Shown here: one piece after another, positions 41,943-52,200 of the stretch
Layout of the letters: each line of letters starts with the position of its first letter
Position numbering within the stretch: position 1 is the first letter of the stretch
Assembly: GCF_000429905.1 (NCBI RefSeq)
Contig: NZ_AUCT01000002.1
Span: 124,001 to 188,000, forward strand
Length of the DNA: 64,000 bases
DNA from: Desulfatibacillum aliphaticivorans DSM 15576
GTDB taxonomy: Bacteria > Desulfobacterota > Desulfobacteria > Desulfobacterales > Desulfatibacillaceae
Direction: 5' to 3'
Position numbers and translations under genes: made by a program
Notes under the pieces: model-generated
The model's database searches: none
What the model saw: the letters and a program-made list of their open reading frames with translations, nothing else
Told to the model about the DNA's origin: nothing

Positions 41943-42236
41943 CTATTTGTTCAAGCAGCATTTCTTGTATTTTTTGCCGCTTTCCTGGTTAAGATCATAT
42001 TCCGTCCATATCAGGTCCATGATTTTAGGAGCATATTGAACGGCCTTGGAAGAGCCTAAAAGCCTCATCAGGCTGGGAATCATTTCATCAGGCGGATTGT
42101 CCAGCAGGTTTCCAACCTCCTGCGGGCAGGACTCCGGGTATAAATTGGCTAAATTCTGCAAAGCCCATAATCTGACTAAAAAATCCTCATGACTCAAGCG
42201 GCTGGTGTAATCATTTTCGGTCCAAAGAAGCTGCAT
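41943..42236 (-). CDS. Small HEAT-like protein with truncated SEC-C end
   Basis: 97 residues from ATG 42236, where GAGGAGGAAATC is an excellent ribosome site; longer starts are unlikely. Most of the chain is helical (FLVRLWALQNLANLYPESC, EMIPSLMRLLGSSKAVQYAPKIMDLIW). The end GKKYKKCCLNK looks like the last part of a SEC-C zinc motif, missing its first two cysteines. Function unknown. Confidence 0.58.
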   Translation of the reverse strand: MQLLWTENDYTSRLSHEDFLVRLWALQNLANLYPESCPQEVGNLLDNPPDEMIPSLMRLLGSSKAVQYAPKIMDLIWTEYDLNQESGKKYKKCCLNK

Positions 42237-42622
42237 GATTTCCTCCTCATTATTCATATTCCCGGGTAAGCAAGAGTCCTTTCCTAATGACACACCCAGC
42301 CTTCGGAGTCAAAAGGAGTTGGCGAATACCCTAAATACCATGCTTGGATTGGCGCCGGCCTCAAAAATCTCTACAAATAGGCACGTTTCCTCCAATCCCG
42401 GAAAGGCCGGGCGAAGGTTCCGTTCCGTCATGCGCCTTCGATAGGCAGTGCAGAAATACTGAAAAATATATCATTAAAAATATTTAAATATACCATATAT
42501 CCATGATTAAATGTATTATGGAAAAATCTGTTTTTCGGGGGGCTTTCCCTCAGCCTAAAAGCAATTCCGGCTTGCATCTCCTTGGCATTAATAATAATAT
42601 GGCGCGCAGGGAGGATTGAACT
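42237..42622. other. AT-rich intergenic region before the TetR gene
   Basis: No gene; AT-rich from about 42440 to 42610 with AATATTTAAATATA-type patches. It must hold the TetR promoter, but no operator palindrome stands out. Confidence 0.4.
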
Positions 42623-43222
42623 ATGCCGAAAAAGCGGAAACCCCATGGAAGGGATGAGGTAATGGCCTCGGTTTTGGAAGCCGCTTCGGAGCTGTTTGCC
42701 AACAAAGGCGTGGCAGGCGTGTCTGTAAGGGATATTGCGGCCAAGGCGGGAGTGAATCATGGATTGATTCATCGCCATTTTGGCTCCAAGGAAGTATTGC
42801 GCCGTCAGACGCAGGAAAAGCTGTCGGCCGACTTAATTGGCGAAATGGGCCCAGGATCAAGTTTTGAAGAGACCATGTCCATGGCTTGGGCGGCCCTGCT
42901 AAAACACGATGCCTATTGGAGGGTGCTCGCCCGCACTCTGCTTGACGGGAAATGGCAGGGGGAAATCCAAAGCGATTTTCCGTTTGTGGACCTTGCTGTG
43001 CAAATGGCGAAAAAGGAGCAAGAACAGGGGCGGGTCATAGAGGACGCCGACCCCAAGATGATCGTGGCCGGCATCATGGCCATGGCGTTGGGTCTGGAGG
43101 TTTTTCAGGATTACATACTCACCGCCGCCAAGCTAAAGGACGGAGATCCCTTGGCGACCAAGGCGAATATCCTGAATTTTTGGAGAGATCTGGTAAAATT
43201 GGAGGAAGAGCCCCCCGAGTGA
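42623..43222 (+). CDS. TetR/AcrR family transcriptional regulator
   Basis: 199 residues, GGGAGG-type ribosome site. The N-terminal helix-turn-helix spans ~15-55: ASVLEAASELFANKGVAGVSVRDIAAKAGVNHGLIHRHFGSKEVL. The C-terminal ligand domain is unassigned (DPKMIVAGIMAMALGLEVFQDYIL). Targets unknown; no adjacent plus-strand gene, and the following potassium-channel gene is convergent. Confidence 0.9.
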   Translation: MPKKRKPHGRDEVMASVLEAASELFANKGVAGVSVRDIAAKAGVNHGLIHRHFGSKEVLRRQTQEKLSADLIGEMGPGSSFEETMSMAWAALLKHDAYWRVLARTLLDGKWQGEIQSDFPFVDLAVQMAKKEQEQGRVIEDADPKMIVAGIMAMALGLEVFQDYILTAAKLKDGDPLATKANILNFWRDLVKLEEEPPE

Positions 43223-43232
43223 AACCGCCTTG

Positions 43233-44063
43233 CTAAAGCGGGGCGCCGCAGTATTTGCAATATTCAGCATCCGGGTCATGCCCCTCTTTGCTGCATTGAG
43301 GGCACGCCTGGGTGCTGATTTTTTTTTGCTCCGGGCCTTTGACCAGCTCCGCGGAGACAATCCCCGTGGGCACGGCGATGATGGCGTATCCCAAAATCAT
43401 CACCAGGGCGGCCAAGGCCTGCCCGGGCGCGGTTTTGGGGGAAATGTCCCCGTAGCCGACCGTGGTAAGCGTTACGACAGCCCAATATATGCTGGCGGGG
43501 ATGGACACGAATCCGTTTTTCTCGCCTTCGATCACGTACATGGCCGAGCCCAGGATGACCACCATGGCGGCCACGGCGAATAAAAACACCGTAATCTTGC
43601 GTCTGCTGGAAGCCAAGGCGCCCATGAGCACGTTGGCCTCACCTACGTATTGAGCCAGCTTAAGGATTCGAAAGACACGGAGAAGCCGCAAAACGCGGAT
43701 GACGGTCAGGTAATGGCTGCCGGGAATGAAAACGCTCAGGTAGGTGGGCAGAATCGCCAACAGATCGACTATTCCAAAAAAACTGCCGGCGTAGCGCAGG
43801 GGTTTGCCCACGCAAATCAGACGCAGGACGTACTCCACTGTAAACAGGGCGGTGAAAACCCACTCTAAAACATAAAGCGCCTTGCCGTATTGGACCTGGA
43901 TGCTGTGAACGGAGTCGGCCATCACCACCAGCACGGAAAGCATGATGCTGATGATGAGGATCACATCAAAGGCTTTTCCGGCCGGGGTGTCGGCTTCAAA
44001 AATGATCTCATGGCCCAGGGCGCGAAGGCCTCCGGGCCGCAAATCCTTTTTATAAGTAGTCAT
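43233..44063 (-). CDS. Voltage-gated-type potassium channel with C-terminal zinc ribbon
   Basis: 276 residues. Six transmembrane helices S1-S6; S4 is RVLRLLRVFRILKLAQ with regularly spaced arginines. The pore helix and filter read ASIYWAVVTLTTVGYGDISP (TVGYGD filter). Instead of the large RCK regulatory domain, the C terminus (~240-276) carries CPQCSKEGHDPDAEYCKYCGAPL, a double CxxC zinc ribbon. It should conduct K+ across the inner membrane; gating by voltage or by metal/redox through the ribbon is plausible. Short for Kv-like channels with a regulatory domain. Confidence 0.87.
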   Translation of the reverse strand: MTTYKKDLRPGGLRALGHEIIFEADTPAGKAFDVILIISIMLSVLVVMADSVHSIQVQYGKALYVLEWVFTALFTVEYVLRLICVGKPLRYAGSFFGIVDLLAILPTYLSVFIPGSHYLTVIRVLRLLRVFRILKLAQYVGEANVLMGALASSRRKITVFLFAVAAMVVILGSAMYVIEGEKNGFVSIPASIYWAVVTLTTVGYGDISPKTAPGQALAALVMILGYAIIAVPTGIVSAELVKGPEQKKISTQACPQCSKEGHDPDAEYCKYCGAPL

Positions 44064-44114
44064 GAGAGCTGATGATTGAAAACCGGCCGCGGAATAAGCC
44101 CGCCCCTCGCCCGG

Positions 44115-45293
44115 CTATCTTTTCCGGGTCATTTTTTGAAAATCGCAGGCAATCAGGGTGGTCACGGAAACGCAGGCGGCCACGTGGTCCAAAATCGCCC
44201 GGATCATGGGGGAAGCCTCATCGTACTCCTGCTGCACAAGCTCCAGATCCAAAGGCGCCAGTTTGACGTCCTCCGTGGCGTACAGGGCCGCGCCCGAAGG
44301 TTCGTGCCCGGTGTTTATGCAGGGGATGTTCCCCACATAATCCCCTTTTTCCAGAAACGCCAAAGGGATCGGGCCTTTTTTGGTCTTGCGCACCACGCAG
44401 ACTTCGCCTTCTTCGATCAAGTGAGCCTGCTCGTCCGTAGAGCCCTGCTCCATCAACAGGCGTTTTCCGGCCAGCACTTCCTTGACGTTCAATTGTTTCA
44501 GGTGAATGTCCACAACCGTATCCGTGGCCTGACGCAACCGTTTGTCCAGGCTTACCGCAATGGACCGGAACTTGGGCGTCAAAATGGAAAATTCCGTGTG
44601 GATGCGCTGCATGTCCAACACGCCCAGGCCCACCCGGCCCCTGGCCACCAAGGTGGCGGTTCTGACGCTTTTGGTGCTCATGAGGGAGGAAATGTTGCCG
44701 ATGAGCGATCCGGGCCCTAAACGGGTGATTGTCACCCCGTCTTTGGGCGTCTGGCGAATAACGTCCGCGTATCCGTCCAGCATCACGCATATCCAGTCCC
44801 CGTGGCGCCCCTGGGTCACGATATTCTTTCCGTTGGCGACTTCCTCCTCGTCAAGCACGTAGGAGTAGTTGGAGATAGGCCTTCTGACGACGGGCAGATT
44901 GGAGCCGTCCGTGGTGTTTTGATCGTCTTGAATGAACGCCTCTTCCGGACCTTTTTTAGCAATCTTTCCGTCGTCCAGCATCCGGGTGCCGTCCAGGATG
45001 ATTTCCATCATACCCGCTTTTATCACCCGGGAGGCGGTGACTTTTTCCGTGGAAAAAGTAAAAGTTCCTTCCACCCAGCCAAATAATTCATACAGGGCTT
45101 CTATGCCGCTTTTATCTTCTGCCAGGGCGTCAACGGCTGCGCCCTTGTTAAAATAAACCACCCCCGGCGTCGGAGTGTATGGATTTTTAACCCTTAAAAT
45201 GCCCGAACAAGTATTGGTATGGAGAAGCTGCAGCACATCAGGCAAGGTCAAAAACTCCAGATTGCCGGACAAAGCGCTTGTATCAACAGTCAT
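44115..45293 (-). CDS. DUF4388 protein with two cyclic-nucleotide-binding domains
   Basis: 392 residues. A DUF4388/PATAN-type domain occupies ~1-110 (LSGNLEFLTLPDVLQLLHTNTCSGILRV, FNKGAAVDALAEDKSGIEALYELF). A first cNMP-binding barrel covers ~150-255 (DWICVMLDGYADVIRQTP, LGPGSLIGNIS). A second covers ~275-375 (AHLIEEGEVCVVRKTKKG, FLEKGDYVGNIPC). In both, the canonical phosphate-binding RxA signature is altered or missing, so ligand binding is uncertain. PATAN/DUF4388 proteins are linked to signalling and gliding in this phylum. No DNA-binding domain. Confidence 0.75.
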   Translation of the reverse strand: MTVDTSALSGNLEFLTLPDVLQLLHTNTCSGILRVKNPYTPTPGVVYFNKGAAVDALAEDKSGIEALYELFGWVEGTFTFSTEKVTASRVIKAGMMEIILDGTRMLDDGKIAKKGPEEAFIQDDQNTTDGSNLPVVRRPISNYSYVLDEEEVANGKNIVTQGRHGDWICVMLDGYADVIRQTPKDGVTITRLGPGSLIGNISSLMSTKSVRTATLVARGRVGLGVLDMQRIHTEFSILTPKFRSIAVSLDKRLRQATDTVVDIHLKQLNVKEVLAGKRLLMEQGSTDEQAHLIEEGEVCVVRKTKKGPIPLAFLEKGDYVGNIPCINTGHEPSGAALYATEDVKLAPLDLELVQQEYDEASPMIRAILDHVAACVSVTTLIACDFQKMTRKR

Positions 45294-45710
45294 ATCTATA
45301 TTGCCCCTGTCGGTGGGTTAGTTTAAACAGGTTCGTTTTTAATAATTGAAAAATCGGCATTCTATCTTCAATAACCCTAACAAATGCACCCCGGATTTGG
45401 CAAGCCTTTTGTAATCCGCCTTTCGTGAGGAGTTTCACTGGAGCCCCATGAATTTTATCACTATTATTCATAGTTTTTACTTTCCCGGGCAGCAAGGTAC
45501 TGTGATGCGCACGCTCTTTTAGCCGCGATTTCTCCATGCACCCAATTTTTTTCATTATGGGCCTGAAAACCCAGCCATTGCATTTTCGGCAATTCTGTCG
45601 GATACAATAAGAAATTTTTTTCTGACGGCCCGCCAAAGGCCCAAGAGACCCGGCCCAATGATCCCGGAGCAGTGCAAAAAACCATGCAGCCGATGAAGAA
45701 AGGCGCTCTC
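45294..45710. other. Intergenic region
   Basis: No credible gene. It lies between divergent genes and should contain both promoters; no clear -35/-10 pair was assigned. Confidence 0.35.
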
Positions 45711-47024
45711 ATGACATACGACCTGATTATTGAAAACGGAATTTTGCTCACAGCGGACGAGGACTCCCATATTCATAAAGACGGTCTTATTTGCGTCGCC
45801 GGCGGCGAAATCATGTTCGCCGGCCCCAGGGATAAGGCTCCTGAACGCAAGGGCGCCCGGCAGGTCGTTGACGCCTGCGGCGGAATCATCATGCCGGGCC
45901 TCGTAAACTCGCACACGCATGTTCCCATGAGCATTTTCCGTGGGCTGGCCGACGACCTGCCCTTGGAAACCTGGCTGAACGAACACATGTTCCCGGCGGA
46001 AGCCGCGCACATCAATCCTGAGACTGTCAGAATCGGGACCCTGCTTTCCTGCGCGGAAATGCTGCTTTCAGGAACCACCTGCTTCTGCGACGGATATTTT
46101 TACGAGGACGCCGTGGCTCAGGCTGCGTCGGAGACCGGCCTGCGCGCCGTCCTGGCCCACGGAATCATAGACTTCCCGGCGCCCGGCGTTCCCGACCCCA
46201 GCCAAAACGTCCGGGCCTCGGCCAGCTACGCAAAGGAATGGAAGGGAAAAACGCCGCTTATCACGCCGTCCATCTTTTGCCACTCGGCCTATACCTGCTC
46301 GGCGGAAACCATTCAGAACGCCAAAAAGGAGGCCGCCGCCCTGGGCGTGCTCCTTCAAATCCACGCGGCCGAGTCCAAGTTCGAGCACACGCAAAGCATG
46401 GAGCAGCACGGCCTTTCTCCGGTCCAATATTTGGATGGGTTGGGCGTCCTGGATGAAAACACCCTTGTGGTGCATGGCGTATGGGTGGACGACAAGGACA
46501 TGGAAATCCTGTCTCAAAAAAACGCCGCCGTGTCCGTGACCACGCACAGCGAAATGAAGCTGGCTTCCGGCGTGGCGCCCATCCCCGCCTACTTGCGCGC
46601 CGGAGTGCGGGTGGGCCTGGGTACGGACGGTCCGGCGTCCAACAACAACTACGATATGTTCAGCGAAATGGATTTGACCGCAAAGATCCATAAAGCCCTG
46701 AACCTGGACCCCACGGAACTGGATGCGGCCACCGCCATCGCCCTGGCCGCCAGGATGTCGGCCGACGCCATTGGCCTGGGGGCTGTGACGGGCTCCCTGG
46801 AAAAGGGAAAAAGGGCGGACATCATCGTCATCGACGTGGACGCGCCCAATATGACGCCCATGTATCACCCGGAGTCTGCGGTGGTCTATGCGGCTTCGGC
46901 GGACAATGTTAAACACGTGTTCGTCGACGGCAGGCAGCTGGTTCAGGATGGACGCCTGACCCGCATGGACCTGGAAAAAATCATGGATGAAGTGCGGAGC
47001 CTTGCTAAAGCCATTGGAGGGTAG
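45711..47024 (+). CDS. Amidohydrolase, MtaD/SAH deaminase-like
   Basis: 437 residues from ATG 45711 (AAAGG upstream; Met codons at 45672 and 45684 are alternatives). TIM-barrel metal-binding residues are GLVNSHTHVPMSIFRG (HxH), LLQIHAAES, LVVHGVWVDD and LGTDGPASNNNYDMFSE (metal Asp). The pattern AIALAARMSADAIGLG-TGSLEKGKRADIIVI matches the 5-methylthioadenosine/S-adenosylhomocysteine deaminase (MtaD) and related chlorohydrolase-like enzymes. Cytosolic. It is followed after five bases by a fumarylacetoacetase-family gene, so the two work in one pathway that I cannot name. MTA/SAH deamination is the likeliest reaction. Confidence 0.82.
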   Translation: MTYDLIIENGILLTADEDSHIHKDGLICVAGGEIMFAGPRDKAPERKGARQVVDACGGIIMPGLVNSHTHVPMSIFRGLADDLPLETWLNEHMFPAEAAHINPETVRIGTLLSCAEMLLSGTTCFCDGYFYEDAVAQAASETGLRAVLAHGIIDFPAPGVPDPSQNVRASASYAKEWKGKTPLITPSIFCHSAYTCSAETIQNAKKEAAALGVLLQIHAAESKFEHTQSMEQHGLSPVQYLDGLGVLDENTLVVHGVWVDDKDMEILSQKNAAVSVTTHSEMKLASGVAPIPAYLRAGVRVGLGTDGPASNNNYDMFSEMDLTAKIHKALNLDPTELDAATAIALAARMSADAIGLGAVTGSLEKGKRADIIVIDVDAPNMTPMYHPESAVVYAASADNVKHVFVDGRQLVQDGRLTRMDLEKIMDEVRSLAKAIGG

Positions 47025-47029
47025 AAGAC

Positions 47030-48043
47030 GTGAAACTATCCAGTTTTCAGGTAAATGCCGAATCCCGCCCCAAAATCCGATTTGGGGCCTTGATGAAAAA
47101 TGAAAAAACCCTGGTCAGCTTTGCTGACGCAGCCCAGGCCCTGGACGGGAAAAAGCCCCGGGCTTTGGCCAATGCCTTGGCGTTTTTGGAAGGGGGCGCA
47201 AAGGCAAAGGACCAGGCGTTTGAAATTCTTGAAAGAGGGGAAAAGGAAAAGCCAAGCGGAGCCTGCTTTCCTGTGGATTCCGTCAGCCTGCTGGCGCCCG
47301 TTCCCAGGCCTGTATCCATCCGGGATTGCCTGGCCTTTGAAAAGCACTTGAATCAAAGCGCACAAACCGTCATCAAGTGGCGCTCTCCGGCTTTGGCCGC
47401 CGCCAACCGGCTATTCGCCAAATACAAGGGAAGCCCTCTGATCAAGCCGCCCAAGGTCTGGTACAAGTTTCCGGTTTATTATACGGGCAACCCCATGTGC
47501 ATGGTGGGGCCGAATCATGACATCCAGTGGCCGTCCTACTCCAAAAAACTGGACTATGAACTGGAGATGGGGATTTACATCGGCAAACAGGGAATTAACA
47601 TCCCCCGGGATAAAGCGGCCTCTTACATCGCCGGATACACCATATTCAACGATTTCTCGGCCAGGGACATGCAAATGCGGGAGATGGCCGGAAGATTGGG
47701 GCCGGCCAAAGGCAAGAATTTCGACACATCCTACGTCACCGGCCCCTGGCTGGTCACTCCGGACGAAATTCCCGACCCGTACAATCTGACCATGATCGCC
47801 CGGGTAAACGGCGAGGAATGGTCCCGGGGCAATTCAGGCGACATGTATCATAAATTCGAAGACATGATCCGCCATATCTCCCAGGACGAAACCCTCTACC
47901 CCGGAGAGTTGATCGGCTCCGGCACTGTGGGCGGAGGCTGCGGCCTGGAGCTGGACCGCTGGCTTTCCCCCGGCGACGTGGTGGAGCTGGAAATCGAGGG
48001 CCTGGGCGTTTTAAGAAACCGCGTCGTTCGATCCGCTGATTAA
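47030..48043 (+). CDS. Fumarylacetoacetate hydrolase family protein
   Basis: 337 residues from GTG 47030. The N-terminal part (~1-90) resembles the leader domain of acylpyruvases. The catalytic FAH barrel contains SIRDCLAFEKHLNQ, DYELEMGIYIGKQG (metal-binding Glu), NDFSARDMQMREMAGRLG and LEIEGLGVLRNRVV. Family members hydrolyse or isomerise acylpyruvates, such as fumarylpyruvate or oxaloacetate enol forms. Coupled to the amidohydrolase. Substrate unknown. Confidence 0.85.
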   Translation: MKLSSFQVNAESRPKIRFGALMKNEKTLVSFADAAQALDGKKPRALANALAFLEGGAKAKDQAFEILERGEKEKPSGACFPVDSVSLLAPVPRPVSIRDCLAFEKHLNQSAQTVIKWRSPALAAANRLFAKYKGSPLIKPPKVWYKFPVYYTGNPMCMVGPNHDIQWPSYSKKLDYELEMGIYIGKQGINIPRDKAASYIAGYTIFNDFSARDMQMREMAGRLGPAKGKNFDTSYVTGPWLVTPDEIPDPYNLTMIARVNGEEWSRGNSGDMYHKFEDMIRHISQDETLYPGELIGSGTVGGGCGLELDRWLSPGDVVELEIEGLGVLRNRVVRSAD

Positions 48044-48236
48044 GCCTCTCTAAGATAATTTTCCTCCTTACTTCGGCCGATATTTTCCTTGACCTAAATA
48101 TGTAGTGTGTAGTACACAATAAATAATTATCCAAAAACCCCGTAAAAACCAAGGAGGTGATGCCGCCCTGCGCCAAGACCAAGGCCGTTTGACGTACTCA
48201 TCCGCTCATGACCCTACAAAAAATAAGGAGAAAACC

Positions 48237-49088
48237 ATGGACAGAGAGATGACCCCGTCTGAAAAAACGGAATACAAAAGACACTTTCCAAACCTGGACG
48301 TTGACAGAGCCCGGGTTACGGACGATGCCACCGACGTATACAACTGCATTGCCTGGACCGTGGACGTGGATTGGGATTGGTTATGGCCCGGGGCCACCAT
48401 CAATGAATTTGACGTGTTTTACCAAGGTTATGGCTTTGTGCGCCAAAGTTCCGGCCCCGTGGCGGTTTGGGCGCTTAACGGCGACTACAACCAGATGACC
48501 CATGGATGCATATCCGGCCCCGGACACGGCCCGCGATGGGAGTCCAAGTGCGGCGCCGGCCTTCGAATTCAGCACGGGCTGACGGAGTTGGAAGGGGCGA
48601 TTTATGGACAGGTGATCGCGTATTATGCTAAATCAAGAGATTCCCGTGTGTTGGATAAAGCCGCCATGCTGAAAGACGAGGTGAGGAAGAGCAAGGAGGT
48701 GGGCGCCATGCTGCTGGACGAGTACCAGAAAAAGGCCCTGGATGGTTTAAAGGAAGCTATCCCCAAGGACACGGTGGAGGCCTTTGAAAACCGCTTTAGC
48801 GCCTGGAAGGAGACCTGGAAATCCGGCCACCGGATATTGCTCTCCAACACCAGTTACGTCAGGCACAGCGATGAATTCGTTGAACTGGCCGGCATGGGCA
48901 AGGAAATAATGCCCCTGCTTATAGAGAAACTTGTAGAGCCGGACAATTTCCGGGCTTTGCACCTGTATGACGCTTTGCAGACGGATAAATTCCTGAAAGT
49001 GCTTCCCGGCAGCAGCGAGGAAGTCATCCTGAAAGGGGAGCGTTTCAGGGCCGAGGAAGTAGTCAAACTCTTCCTGTCCAACACTTAG
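48237..49088 (+). CDS. Uncharacterised protein with YNCIAW motif
   Basis: 283 residues from ATG 48237 behind AAGGAG. The N-terminal ~120 residues carry DVYNCIAWTVDVDWDWLWPG and a GYGFVRQSSGPVAVWALNG-type strand pattern; proteins of this look (DUF7689-like) are widespread and unassigned. The rest is helical (EGAIYGQVIAYYAKSRDSRVLDKAAML; SHRILLSN). No signal peptide. Possible substrate-binding domain; I do not know its function. Confidence 0.62.
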   Translation: MDREMTPSEKTEYKRHFPNLDVDRARVTDDATDVYNCIAWTVDVDWDWLWPGATINEFDVFYQGYGFVRQSSGPVAVWALNGDYNQMTHGCISGPGHGPRWESKCGAGLRIQHGLTELEGAIYGQVIAYYAKSRDSRVLDKAAMLKDEVRKSKEVGAMLLDEYQKKALDGLKEAIPKDTVEAFENRFSAWKETWKSGHRILLSNTSYVRHSDEFVELAGMGKEIMPLLIEKLVEPDNFRALHLYDALQTDKFLKVLPGSSEEVILKGERFRAEEVVKLFLSNT

Positions 49089-49099
49089 CCTTTTTCTGC

Positions 49100-49130
49100 T
49101 GCGCCTCCTCTGTCGTCAAGCGGAGGCGCA
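49100..49130 (+). terminator. Hairpin after the YNCIAW-motif gene
   Basis: TGCGCCTCC (49100-49108) pairs with GGAGGCGCA (49122-49130), 12 bases past the stop; the U-rich tail is poor, so termination may be partial. Confidence 0.5.
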
Positions 49131-49273
49131 GGATCGTTCTTTTCACTGGCGGCGCCATAAACACACATCAACATGCCCTTGCTGTACGCCCTGCCCCGTG
49201 CTAAAATCTTTTTGGTCAAAAAATTAGCAAGTGATAATCAACGTTTTAATTTAAAACCAATACCACGCAAACA

Positions 49274-52200
49274 ATGCCCCCAAAACCGGATAAAGTCGCG
49301 GAGTACATTTACGCCCTCAAAGCCTCCTCGCGCATGGCCGACCAGGTGGTGACCCACCGGTCTTTTCCCAAATCCAGGGCGCAGTACGGCCAGCCAGAGG
49401 CGCCGTGGCCGGAGCCCATCGCCCACATCCTGAAAAAGGCGGATGTCAAGAAGCTGTTCAAGCATCAGGTGCAGGCCATAGACCTGATCCGCAGGGGCGA
49501 AAATATTGTGGCGGCCACGCCCACGGCCAGCGGCAAGACCTTCATGTACAACCTGCCCGTGCTTGAGGCTCTGGCGCAGGACCCCGGCGCCCATGCCCTG
49601 TATATGTTTCCGTTAAAAGCCCTGACCCAGGACCAGATCAAGACCTTCCGCAAGCTGGCTGCTAATATGGAAAACGGGCCCACGGCCGAAATCTACGACG
49701 GCGACACCACGTCTTACCGGCGCCGCAAAATCAAGGAGGCGCCGCCCAACGCCCTATTCACCAATCCGGAAATGCTGCATCTGGGCTTTTTGCCCTACCA
49801 TCACAATTGGGAGGGTTTTTTCGGCAAGCTGAAATTCATCATCGTGGATGAGGTGCATACCTACCGGGGCGTTATGGGCTCCCATATGGCCTGGGTCTTT
49901 GCGCGGCTATTGCGGGTATGCCGCTATTACGGCTCCGATCCTCAATTTGTTATGTGCTCGGCCACTATCGCCAATCCCCGCGATCTGGCTTGCAGGCTCA
50001 CCGGGCGGAATTTCAAGCTGGTGGAAAAAAGCACCGCTCCCCGGGGCGCACGCCACGTGGTGTTTATGAATCCCCAGACAGGCCCGGCCCAGACGGCCAT
50101 CATGCTTCTTAAGGCGGCCCTGGCAAGGGGGCTGCGCACCATTGTCTACACCCAATCCCGTAAGATGACCGAACTCATTTCCATGTGGGCGTCCGAAAGG
50201 GCCGGGGAGTTCAAGGACAAAATCAGCGCCTACCGGGCTGGATATCTGCCGGAAGAGCGGCGCGAAATCGAAACAAAGCTGGCCAGCGGCGAGTTGCTGG
50301 CCGTGGTTTCCACCAGCGCCCTGGAACTGGGGATAGACATAGGCGCCCTGGACCTGTGCATCCTGGTGGGGTATCCAGGCACGGTCATGGCAACCTGGCA
50401 GCGCGGGGGGCGCGTGGGCCGGGATTTGTCCGAGTCGGCCATGGTGCTCATCGCCGGGGAGGACGCCCTGGATCAGTATTTCATGCGGAACCCGGAGGAC
50501 TTTTTCTCCCGCAGCGTGGAAAACGCGGTCATCAATCCCCTGAACCCTGTCATCAGCGCAAGGCATATTGAATGCGCCGCCGCAGAGCTTCCCCTGAACC
50601 TGGACGACCCCATCCTCCAATCCGGCGAATTGGATAATACCATTTACGGCCTGGAACAGGAAGGCAAGCTGCTGAGAGACGCCGAGGGAAGCAGGCTGTA
50701 CGCCTCCAAAAAGAAACCCCAACGGGACGTGGACCTGCGCGGCTCGGGGAGCCAGTTCACCATCATGGTCGCCGATCCCGAAGACCCGGAAGGCCCCGGC
50801 GGCCAGAGCGTGGGCCAGATCGACCTGTTCCGGGCTTTCCGCGAAACCCATCCCGGCGCCATTTATCTGCATCTGGGCAGAACCTATCGGGTGGACGCCC
50901 TGGATCTTGCCCGCAGGACCGTATACGCCCGGCCCGCCCACGTGGATTATTACACCCAGGCAAGGGGCGACAAGGACACGGAGATCCTGGAGATCTTCGA
51001 TGAAAAAACCGTGTGGGGAACCCGGGTGTATTGCGGCAGGCTGAAGGTGACGGATCAGGTGACGGGTTTTGAAAGCAAGAAAGTCCGCACCCGGAAAAGC
51101 CTGGGAATCACGCCCCTGGATCTGCCGTCCAACACCTTCGAAACCCAGGGGCTTTGGTTTGAAATCCCCGGCCATACCCAAAAGGCCGTGGAAGACAAAT
51201 TCATGCATTTCATGGGGGGCATCCACGCCATTGAGCATGCGGCCATCGGCATAGCCCCCTTGATCGTCATGGCCGACCGCAACGACCTGGGCGGCATTTC
51301 CACGCCCTTCCATCCTCAAATGGGAGGTCCGGCGGTTTTCATCTACGACGGCGTGCCCGGAGGCGTGGGGCTTTCCCTCATCGCTTTTAAAAAGGCCTTG
51401 GAGCTGTTTTCCAAAACCATGCAGGCTATCAAGTCCTGCCCCTGTGAAACCGGATGCCCCAGTTGCGTGCACTCCCCCAAGTGCGGCTCCGGCAACCGGC
51501 CCATCGACAAGGAAGCGTCTCTTTTTATATTGGAGTCCATCAGAGGCGCCAAGCCGGAAAAACGGAAAAGAATCGTTCTTAATAAACCTGAAGAGGCGAA
51601 CAAGGCGGCTGAGCAGGCCCCGCCCCCGGAAAAACCGGCCATAAATATACAATCATCTGAAAACAAAGGTGTTGACCTGGGGCAAGCCTACGCGGCCGCC
51701 ATTGACGCATACATCCAACCGGAAAGAGAGCATAACCCCTTCAAGTCCCAGGAAAACTATGGAGTTCTGGATATTGAAACCCGGCGCAGCGCCGCCGAAG
51801 TGGGGGGATGGGGCGCCGCCTACCGCATGGGCGTAAGCTGCTCCGTGCTTTACGACTCCCGGGACGGCAAATTCCACGAATATTTCCAGGACGACACCGA
51901 CGCCCTGGCTCAACACCTGACTCAACTGGATTTGGTGGTGGGGTTCAACATCATCCGGTTCGATTATCAGGTGCTTTCGGCCCATACGGCCTTTGATTTT
52001 TCCCAAATCCCCACCCTGGACATGCTCCAGAAAATCTACGGCGTGTTGGGCTACCGCATTTCCCTGGACAAGCTGGCCCAGCACACCCTTGGGACGCAAA
52101 AGACTGCGGACGGGCTCCAAGCCCTCAAGTGGTGGAAGCAGGGAAAAATAGACAAGATCCTGAAATACTGCCGGGCTGACGTGGCCATCACCCGGGACCT

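Noticed and set aside
49907..51652. Long minus-strand open frame (581 codons) opposite the helicase
   Set aside because: It lies entirely antisense to the well-supported MrfA-like gene and its His/Gly/Val-rich product resembles the typical shadow of GC-rich coding DNA.
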